The translations under genes and the position numbers were made by a program. The notes beneath the pieces are model-generated. The model did not search any database, had not been told where the DNA came from, and saw only the letters and a program-made list of their open reading frames with translations. From Pyramidobacter sp. (lineage in GTDB: Bacteria > Synergistota > Synergistia > Synergistales > Dethiosulfovibrionaceae), in the NCBI GenBank assembly GCA_016286835.1, contig JAEEUD010000043.1, positions 1-10,136 of the forward strand: DNA of 10,136 bases. Direction: 5' to 3'. Positions 1 through 4,785 of this stretch are shown here, piece after piece (position 1 is the first letter of the stretch; the number at the start of each line of letters is the position of its first letter).

Positions 1-13
1 CTCCCCGCCTTTC
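1..13 (-). promoter_or_regulatory. Likely ribosome binding site of the next gene (probable tctA) off the left edge
   Basis: Directly after the TctB stop codon, the minus strand reads GAAAGGCGGGGAG up to the window edge. This purine-rich, Shine-Dalgarno-like stretch sits where the next gene of the operon would begin. In tripartite tricarboxylate transporter operons the small TctB subunit is usually followed by the large, roughly 500-residue, multi-spanning TctA subunit, so TctA is the expected neighbour. The identity of that gene is inference, because none of its coding sequence is in the window. Confidence 0.4.
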
Positions 14-538
14 CTAGAGGATCATCGACAAATACGGCGCCAGAATCCCCATCGGGAGCAGCGTCGAGAACGCGTAATAAAACACGGCGAACATGAACAG
101 CGGGGTCAGGATCGAAAACGCCAGATACAGGCCGTAGCGACGGTTTTCCTTCTTTTCGAGGACGATAAAGAGCAGAAACATCATCCACGGCATCGTCAGC
201 AAGAATCCCAGGGTGCGGAACAGGATCGCCGCCGCCAGAAGGATGACGAACACCTGAGCGATGCGGAACAGTCCTTCGCGATTTTTCGCCCGCTCTTCGG
301 GAGAGATCGTTTTTTCCTCAGCCGACAGGCTTCTGTACTGTTTCACGCCCTGAATGACGAGGAGCGTCGCGCAGAAAAAGACGACGCAGGCGATCACGCG
401 CGGGAAAAACGCGGCGTTGACCGTATTGACGTTCTTCACCAGCCGGAAATGATACGTTTCCAGGTAGAAGCCGATGGAAAACAGCTGCGCTAAAACACCG
501 CAGATGACGTTGCTTCGCGCTTCCTTATACTTTTTCAT
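14..538 (-). CDS. TctB-family small membrane subunit of a tripartite tricarboxylate transporter
   Basis: This 174-residue hydrophobic protein matches the TctB family. It is the small integral-membrane subunit that works with the large TctA subunit and a periplasmic TctC binding protein to take up di- or tricarboxylates or related organic acids by ion symport. Visible features are a first membrane segment at about residues 10-26, the family-typical FFPRVIA motif at 44-50 leading the second (44-64), a polar loop at about 70-90, and further segments at about 92-115 and 120-165 that end in the typical LLPMG. An upstream in-frame ATG at 565 would add nine residues, but the ATG at 538 has a GAGG ribosome binding site five bases upstream and is preferred. 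No TctC is in the window, so the substrate is unknown. It is divergent from the aldolase gene. Confidence 0.85.
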   Translation of the reverse strand: MKKYKEARSNVICGVLAQLFSIGFYLETYHFRLVKNVNTVNAAFFPRVIACVVFFCATLLVIQGVKQYRSLSAEEKTISPEERAKNREGLFRIAQVFVILLAAAILFRTLGFLLTMPWMMFLLFIVLEKKENRRYGLYLAFSILTPLFMFAVFYYAFSTLLPMGILAPYLSMIL

Positions 539-553
539 GTGAGCCTCATCACA
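538..553. promoter_or_regulatory. TGTGA-N6-TCACA palindrome at the TctB start (Crp-like site or initiation hairpin)
   Basis: The bases read TGTGA, six bases, TCACA, an exact match to the E. coli Crp core consensus. In the mRNA of the minus-strand gene the same palindrome would form a 5-bp hairpin. Its loop, TGAGGC, holds the ribosome binding site, and its last base is the A of the start codon. The position lies downstream of the predicted promoter, so it would act as a roadblock or translational element rather than as a classical activation site. Function is not established. Confidence 0.3.
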
Positions 554-614
554 CTCCAGTCGCAAAAACTTGCGCCGCTTCGCGCGGAAATCGGCGTTTT
601 CCTGTGTGATTCAG

Positions 615-642
615 ATTATACGCAAAAACTCTACATTGTAAA
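615..642 (-). promoter_or_regulatory. Sigma-70-type promoter for the tctB operon
   Basis: On the minus strand a -35 box TTTACA (642 to 637, five of six matches) is followed after 16 bases by a perfect -10 box TATAAT (620 to 615). Transcription would start near 608 and give a leader of about 70 bases before the ATG at 538. A palindromic element, described separately, overlaps the -35 box. Confidence 0.65.
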
Positions 643-646
643 ACAA
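635..646. promoter_or_regulatory. Putative operator, copy 1 (TTGT-N3-ACAA)
   Basis: ATTGTAAAACAA contains the dyad TTGT-AAA-ACAA and overlaps the -35 box of the tctB promoter. The same 12 bases recur at 3688-3699 over the -35 box of the dehydrogenase promoter. The form T-N-G-T-N3-A-C-N-A is the general half-site layout known for GntR-family operators. A repressor bound here would block RNA polymerase. The regulator is unidentified, and no GntR gene is in the window. Confidence 0.45.
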
Positions 647-756
647 CGAAACAAAGAACTATTTCACAGGGCAAAGACTGTTGATTTTCAAAAGCCAGAG
701 AACTCTGGATCTCCAGCACAGTTCGTCGCCTGTCGGATCAACAGATAAAAACATGC

Positions 757-795
757 TTGCGGCTTCCTTTCCTCTGTTTTATGATTATATCATAA
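757..795 (+). promoter_or_regulatory. Promoter of the aldolase gene with an overlapping palindromic operator
   Basis: A -35-like TTGCGG (757-762) is separated by 17 bases from TATGAT (780-785), placing transcription start near 792 and giving a leader of about 27 bases. The -10 box lies inside a palindrome at 779-795, TTATGAT-TAT-ATCATAA, with 7-bp arms. This is a plausible repressor site, and its core differs from the TTGT-N3-ACAA element of the neighbouring promoters. The opposite strand of the same palindrome reads TGATATAAT, an extended -10, so a second weak minus-strand start toward tctB is possible. Confidence 0.5.
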
Positions 796-818
796 TTCCA
801 CGAAAGGACTGATTTATT

Positions 819-1601
819 ATGGCTTACATGGAACACAACCGCGTTCTTGTAAAAATGCGGGCCGGTGAGTTCGCGTTCGGCTTCCAGCTGCGCACTCGCT
901 CGCCCTTGATCGCCGAACTGGCAGGTTTTCTGGGTTTTGATTTTCTCTATATCGAGACAGAGCATTTCGCCTGCAACGACGAGACGGTCGAATACCTCGT
1001 GCGCGCCGCGCAGCTTTCCGGCATCACGCCGTGGATCCGCGTCACGAACGTCGATCCCGAAAACGTCGGCCACCTGCTCGACATCGGCGTGCAGGGCGTG
1101 ATCGCGCCCCATGTGGACACGCCGGAAGAAGCGAGACGCCTCGTCGATGCCGTCAAGTTCGCGCCGCTCGGACACCGCGGACACGCCATGGTCAGCCGTG
1201 CCGCCGAGTTCGGGACGTTCCTGAAGCCCGCAGAATATCTCGAAGCCGCTAACCGCAACTGTTCGGCCATCGCCATGATCGAATCGGGCAAGGGCGTCGA
1301 AAACCTGGAAGCGATCCTCGATCAGGGGATCGAGATCATTCGCGTCGGGCGCGGCGATCTCTCGCTCGACACAGGCTTTTTCGGCAAACAGAAGGATCCG
1401 CGATTTGAGGACATGCTGCGCCATATCTGCGCCGTCGCAAAAGCCAAAGGCGTTCCCTGCGGCACCAGTGCCACCGACGTGGACACGACGCTGTACTACA
1501 AGTCGCTCGGCTTCACGTTCGTCAATCTCGTCTCCGACCTCGAATACCTGCGCCGCACCATCCCGCCGCTGCTCCAATCCGCCCGTGACGCAGTGAAATA
1601 A
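819..1601 (+). CDS. HpcH/HpaI-type class II aldolase / citrate lyase family protein
   Basis: This 260-residue protein belongs to the HpaI/2-dehydro-3-deoxyglucarate aldolase family, metal-dependent TIM-barrel enzymes of the cytoplasm. They split 4-hydroxy-2-oxo acids into pyruvate (or a related oxo acid) and an aldehyde. By comparison with E. coli HpcH, the catalytic base is His49 in IETEH, the substrate-binding Arg is Arg74 in WIRV, and the metal ligands are Glu155 (AMIES) and Asp180 (VGRGDLS). The glycine-rich loop PLGHRGHAM (116-124) matches the family RG loop. The usual GPxDLS reads GRGDLS here. The length is normal. AAGGA at 804-808 lies ten bases before the ATG; Met4 is a possible alternative start. 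It stands alone between its own promoter and a terminator. The exact substrate cannot be read from the sequence. Confidence 0.85.
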   Translation: MAYMEHNRVLVKMRAGEFAFGFQLRTRSPLIAELAGFLGFDFLYIETEHFACNDETVEYLVRAAQLSGITPWIRVTNVDPENVGHLLDIGVQGVIAPHVDTPEEARRLVDAVKFAPLGHRGHAMVSRAAEFGTFLKPAEYLEAANRNCSAIAMIESGKGVENLEAILDQGIEIIRVGRGDLSLDTGFFGKQKDPRFEDMLRHICAVAKAKGVPCGTSATDVDTTLYYKSLGFTFVNLVSDLEYLRRTIPPLLQSARDAVK

Positions 1602-1610
1602 AACAAAAGC

Positions 1611-1662
1611 AGACGCGCCGTGCTAAGCGTTTCATCTCCGAAATGCTTAGCACGGCGCGTCT
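1611..1662. terminator. Bidirectional rho-independent terminator between aldolase and NHL genes
   Basis: An 18-bp perfect inverted repeat (1611-1628 with 1645-1662) extends inward through a G-U pair and four more pairs to the six-base loop ATCTCC. It starts nine bases after the aldolase stop codon. The minus-strand exit is T-rich (GCTTTTGTTTTATTT), while the plus-strand exit has only CTTTC. It probably terminates both convergent transcripts, more strongly the minus-strand operon. Confidence 0.85.
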
Positions 1663-1673
1663 TTCATCACTCA

Positions 1674-2615
1674 TTAAACTCTGACGTACTTGTAAAGGCC
1701 GGTACAGCCTTTCGGCCCGTGCTGGCCGACGTTGCCGACGTAGACGCTGCCCTCGCTGTCAACGGCGACACCATGGGCGCTATGGAACGCGCTTTTTTCG
1801 TCGTAGGGCACGTCGTCATCGCCGAGACGTGCCAGCAGTTCGCCCCCGGGCGACATGATGCTGACACGCGACGGAGCGCAGTCGTCAGCCGAGCTGCGGC
1901 GATTTTCCGACACGAAGATGACGCCTTCTTTGTCTACCCAGATATCGGACGGACGCTTGAAATCGTTCCATGCGGTCAGGAACTCGCCGTCGGTGGTAAA
2001 CAGCTGCACACGATTGTTCTGCCGGTCGGCCACGTAAAGAGTTTTGCCGTCAGAACTGATGCCGATGCCGTGGGGCAGGTTGAACTGTCCCGGAGCGTTT
2101 CCCGGCTCGCCCCAGCTTTTCAACAGCCGCCCGTCTCTGTCGAACTTGTGCACGCGCGCATTGCCGTAGCCGTCGGTGACATAGATGTTGCCCTGTGCGT
2201 CGGTGACGAGCCGCGTGGGACGGTTGAACGGGCCGGCGGCGCGGACGACCGTCTTGCTCTCTGACGTGTAGCCCGTGTCGGTCGCCTGATCGGGCGTACC
2301 GAGCGTCATGACGATCCGGCGCTGCGCGTCAAACTTGTACACAGCGTGCCGCGCATCGTCCACGCCGAAGAGCGAACCGTCGCGGTCGCGGAACATGCCG
2401 TGAGCCCGGCCGAAGATGCCGCTTCCGAACGTTTCCAGCTCGCGGCCGTTTTTGTCGAGGATGATGACGGGCGGATCGGAACGAGTCAGCACATAGACGT
2501 TGTCCTGTTCGTCCACAGTCACGCCGGCGACGACACCGACGGCGTATTTTTCGATCACGCCTTTTGCCCAGGTAGGATCGCACTCATACGTGTACTTACC
2601 TTTGCCGTAACGCAT
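1674..2615 (-). CDS. NHL-repeat six-bladed beta-propeller, peptidyl-alpha-hydroxyglycine amidating lyase (PAL)-like
   Basis: This 313-residue protein has repeated NHL blades (for example residues 28-56, 132-170, 177-208, 280-310). It has no signal peptide or membrane segment and is therefore probably cytoplasmic. Measured against mammalian PAL, which cleaves peptidyl-alpha-hydroxyglycine to an amide and glyoxylate, the key residues appear in order: Arg45 (like R533), zinc His72 in AHG (H585), Tyr150 in DGYGNAR (Y654), zinc His182 in LPHG (H690), Arg198 in ADRQNNR (R706) and zinc His281 in AHG (H786). The residue after the last His is Gly rather than the Asp of mammalian PAL. The pattern suggests an active metal-dependent lyase, although a non-catalytic binding propeller is possible. 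GGAGG lies eight bases before the ATG. It is the second gene of an operon, 15 bases after the dehydrogenase stop. The alignment is from memory, and the substrate is unknown. Confidence 0.8.
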   Translation of the reverse strand: MRYGKGKYTYECDPTWAKGVIEKYAVGVVAGVTVDEQDNVYVLTRSDPPVIILDKNGRELETFGSGIFGRAHGMFRDRDGSLFGVDDARHAVYKFDAQRRIVMTLGTPDQATDTGYTSESKTVVRAAGPFNRPTRLVTDAQGNIYVTDGYGNARVHKFDRDGRLLKSWGEPGNAPGQFNLPHGIGISSDGKTLYVADRQNNRVQLFTTDGEFLTAWNDFKRPSDIWVDKEGVIFVSENRRSSADDCAPSRVSIMSPGGELLARLGDDDVPYDEKSAFHSAHGVAVDSEGSVYVGNVGQHGPKGCTGLYKYVRV

Positions 2616-2630
2616 CTGTATCGCCTCCGT

Positions 2631-3620
2631 TTATTTCGCCGCGCGGCGGACGATGACGAATCGCTCATCGACGGGCTCGCCCTTTTCAAACTTCACGATA
2701 CAGTCGTAAACGTGCTGCACCCGCGGCGGGATGTTCTCGAACACTGCACCCGCGCCGTGGCTGGTGAGCACGACGTTGTCAAGTGCGAAGAGCGGATTGT
2801 CGGGCGCGGGCGGTTCGGGATCGAACGTATCCAGCCCGGCGCCGCGGATCGTGCGTTTTTTCAGCGCCTCGACCAGCGCCGCTTCGTCCACGATCGCCCC
2901 GCGCGCGGTGTTGATCAGGATCGCGTCGGGCTTCATGAGCGCTAGCTTTTTGGCGTTGATGATATGGCGCGTGCTGTCGGTGAGCGGCAGATGGAGCGAG
3001 ACCACATCGGCAGTGCGCAGCAGATCGTCAAGTTCCATGTATTCGGCGTTCAGGGCGCTTTCCGTCTCGGGCGAGGCGCGGAACACGTCGTAGTATACGA
3101 CACGGGCAGCTTTCATTCCGTAAACGAGCTCACAGAGCCGGCGTCCGATGTTACCGAAACCGACGATTCCGATCGTCTTGCCGTAAAGGGAAACGCACTG
3201 GTCGCGCATCTCCGTTTTCAGCCAGCGGCCGCTGCGCAGAGCGTGATCGACGTAGAGCAGCTTGCGATTGAGCGCAAGCATGTGCAGAACGGCCATCTCG
3301 GCAACCGCTGGAGCGTTGAAACCTACGCCGTTTTGCAGAGCGATGTTCAGCTCTTTCAGCAGGTCGAGATCATAGGCGTCATAGCCCGCGCCCCAAAGCT
3401 GGATCAGCTTCGCCTTCTTAGCGGCGCGAACGTATTCTTCGGTCATCTTGATCCCGTTCGGTGCGATGTAATCGGCCTGGGCAAGCAGGCGCAGATGCTC
3501 TTCGCGGTCAGTCTTCGACTGTGTGAACAGCAGATCGAAGCCTTCGGGCGCCTGTTCGCGCATGATGTTTTTCACTTTATCGGAGAAGATACCAAACCAG
3601 AGAATTTTCGGTCGTGACAT
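2631..3620 (-). CDS. D-isomer-specific 2-hydroxyacid dehydrogenase (NAD-dependent)
   Basis: This 329-residue cytoplasmic enzyme interconverts a 2-oxo acid and its D-2-hydroxy acid with NAD(H). The split substrate domain (about 1-100 and 295-329) surrounds a Rossmann domain with GFGNIG at 154-159. Asp178 at the end of the next strand favours NADH over NADPH. The catalytic triad is complete: Arg240 in NTARGAIVD, Glu269 in FDPEP and His288 in SHGAG. HLPLT (210-214) is the usual family signature. Length is typical for glyoxylate/hydroxypyruvate-reductase or phosphoglycerate-dehydrogenase relatives, and no C-terminal ACT domain is present, which argues against a standard long SerA. AGGAGG precedes the ATG by seven bases. 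It is the first gene of the operon with the PAL-like propeller and divergent from LysR. The specific substrate is not determined. Confidence 0.9.
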   Translation of the reverse strand: MSRPKILWFGIFSDKVKNIMREQAPEGFDLLFTQSKTDREEHLRLLAQADYIAPNGIKMTEEYVRAAKKAKLIQLWGAGYDAYDLDLLKELNIALQNGVGFNAPAVAEMAVLHMLALNRKLLYVDHALRSGRWLKTEMRDQCVSLYGKTIGIVGFGNIGRRLCELVYGMKAARVVYYDVFRASPETESALNAEYMELDDLLRTADVVSLHLPLTDSTRHIINAKKLALMKPDAILINTARGAIVDEAALVEALKKRTIRGAGLDTFDPEPPAPDNPLFALDNVVLTSHGAGAVFENIPPRVQHVYDCIVKFEKGEPVDERFVIVRRAAK

Positions 3621-3666
3621 GTTTTTCCTCCTCGCTCCGCTTCGGGAGCATTTTTGTGATGAAAAA

Positions 3667-3695
3667 ATGATAATTGAGGCTTGCGGAATTGTAAA
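3667..3695 (-). promoter_or_regulatory. Promoter of the dehydrogenase-NHL operon
   Basis: On the minus strand TTTACA (3695 to 3690) is followed after 17 bases by TATCAT (3672 to 3667), five of six matches in each box. The start would be near 3660 and the leader about 40 bases long. The -35 box is identical to that of the tctB promoter and is embedded in the same 12-base palindromic element. Confidence 0.6.
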
Positions 3696-3699
3696 ACAA
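3688..3699. promoter_or_regulatory. Putative operator, copy 2 (TTGT-N3-ACAA)
   Basis: This is an exact second copy of ATTGTAAAACAA seen at 635-646, in the same orientation and in the same place relative to the -35 box of a minus-strand promoter. It points to shared repression of the transporter and of the dehydrogenase-NHL operon. Confidence 0.45.
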
Positions 3700-3708
3700 G
3701 TTATATCC

Positions 3709-3754
3709 TTGACGCGTCACAGGCAAAACAATGTCACAATATTCAGGAGTGACA
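3709..3754. promoter_or_regulatory. Cluster of GTCAC half-sites upstream of LysR, with a possible -35 box
   Basis: The region holds the perfect palindrome TGACGCGTCA (3710-3719), whose right half runs into GTCAC at 3716-3720. It is followed by TGTCAC (3732-3737) and the inverted GTGACA (3749-3754), 11 bases apart. TTGACG at 3709-3714 could be a -35 box, but no good -10 follows at normal spacing, as expected for an activator- or autoregulated promoter. LysR-type regulators commonly bind dyads in the gap shared with their divergent target, so this is the best candidate for the LysR binding region. Confidence 0.4.
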
Positions 3755-3779
3755 AAACAACGCCTTGGAGGAATCCGTC

Positions 3780-4709
3780 TTGAACCTGATCAGCTTCCGC
3801 TATTTTCTCGCCGCCGCCGCAGAACTGAACTTCACTCGCGCCGCAAAGAGCCTGTATATCACGCAGCAGAGTCTGAGCGAGCACATCAGGCGCCTCGAAG
3901 AGGAATACCACGTCAAGCTGTTCGAACGCATGCCGTCGCTGCGTTTGACCGAAGCGGGAGCGCAGCTGCGACGTTACGCGCTGGAAGCGCTTGACCTCGA
4001 TGCCCGCATTTCCGGCGTAATGGCAGACGTCGCCGCCGAGAAAAAGGGCTCCGTCTCGCTGGGCATGAGAGCGTTCTACGGGCGCATCCTGCTGCCCGAT
4101 CTCATTCCCCGTTTCAGCGCCGCACATCCTGGGATCCAGCTCCACGTTACACTGGGGCGCTCACAGGATCTGGCCGGACAGCTGCTGAGCGGTACGCTCG
4201 ACCTGGCGCTGCTGATCGCACCATACGCAGCAAACGCCGGTTTCACAAGCATCCCTGCCCTTTCGGACCGCTACTGCCTCGTCATTCCCGAAAACATCCT
4301 TGAACAGCATTTCGATATGAGCGCCGCCGAGATGGACGCAGGGAATTCCCCCGACTGGACCGCTCTCGAAAAGGCGCCGCTGATCTTTTACAAAAGCGGC
4401 ACGACGCGCGAATGCACCGAACGTTTTCTGCTCGCCCGCGGCTGCCGTCACCCCAACGTCCTCATCGAGACGGGGAACACGGAGCTGCAAATGATCCTCT
4501 GCGCCTCCGGCTGCGGTTTCACCGTCACCTACGAACGGCTCTGGAGCTATTACGAAAAACGCCGCCAGAGCGGCCCGCGGCTCCTCTCGATCCCGCTGCC
4601 GGAATACAAGGCCAGCGGCACGGTGATCAGCTACCTCTCACGGCGCGGCTTGGGACACGCCGCGCAGGCGCTGCTTGACTTTTTACGGAAGACGGCAGCG
4701 GAACTGTAA
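3780..4709 (+). CDS. LysR-family transcriptional regulator
   Basis: This 309-residue regulator has the standard LysR layout. The N-terminal winged helix-turn-helix spans about residues 1-60 (FRYFLAAAAELNFTRAAKSLYITQQSLSEHIRRLEEEYHVKLFER, given here by its span 6-50 only as recognition), followed by a linker helix (about 60-88) and a periplasmic-binding-protein-like effector domain (about 90-305). I start it at TTG 3780: GGAGG at 3767-3771 is eight bases upstream, and the family-typical beginning MNLISFRYF results. An in-frame TTG at 3765 lacks a well-placed ribosome binding site. It is divergent from the dehydrogenase-NHL operon, which is its most likely target. The effector is probably a small organic acid, but nothing in the sequence identifies it. 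It ends 15 bases before a bidirectional terminator. Confidence 0.9.
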   Translation: MNLISFRYFLAAAAELNFTRAAKSLYITQQSLSEHIRRLEEEYHVKLFERMPSLRLTEAGAQLRRYALEALDLDARISGVMADVAAEKKGSVSLGMRAFYGRILLPDLIPRFSAAHPGIQLHVTLGRSQDLAGQLLSGTLDLALLIAPYAANAGFTSIPALSDRYCLVIPENILEQHFDMSAAEMDAGNSPDWTALEKAPLIFYKSGTTRECTERFLLARGCRHPNVLIETGNTELQMILCASGCGFTVTYERLWSYYEKRRQSGPRLLSIPLPEYKASGTVISYLSRRGLGHAAQALLDFLRKTAAEL

Positions 4710-4724
4710 CGCAGTCTCTCATGA

Positions 4725-4776
4725 AAAAACGCGGCGGAGCGCCGGAAACGATTTCCGGAGGCTCCGCCGCGTTTTT
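4725..4776. terminator. Bidirectional rho-independent terminator between LysR and the RND pump
   Basis: A 16-bp stem (4725-4740 with 4761-4776) begins with A5 and ends with T5, so each strand has a GC-rich stem followed by a U-run. It encloses a second perfect hairpin, CCGGAAA-CGA-TTTCCGG (4742-4758), with small bulges between the two stems. It lies between convergent stop codons at 4709 and 4788 and serves both genes. Confidence 0.9.
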
Positions 4777-4785
4777 CGCGTCATT

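Noticed and set aside
539..748. 69-codon plus-strand open frame in the tctB-aldolase gap
   Set aside because: It has no ribosome binding site, overlaps the tctB start region and promoter, and shows no recognisable protein features.
738..1577. Long minus-strand open frame (279 codons) opposite the aldolase
   Set aside because: It mirrors the aldolase codons, has no family resemblance and no convincing ribosome binding site; GC-rich coding DNA commonly gives such antisense frames.
3634..3655. Small hairpin GCTCC/GGAGC followed by ATTTTT on the plus strand in the dehydrogenase leader
   Set aside because: It looks like a weak plus-strand terminator, but no plus-strand transcript would end here; the stem is only 5 bp and overlaps the minus-strand leader near the ribosome binding site.
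3765..3779. Upstream TTG start for LysR
   Set aside because: It would overlap the GGAGG that serves the TTG at 3780 and has no correctly spaced ribosome binding site of its own.
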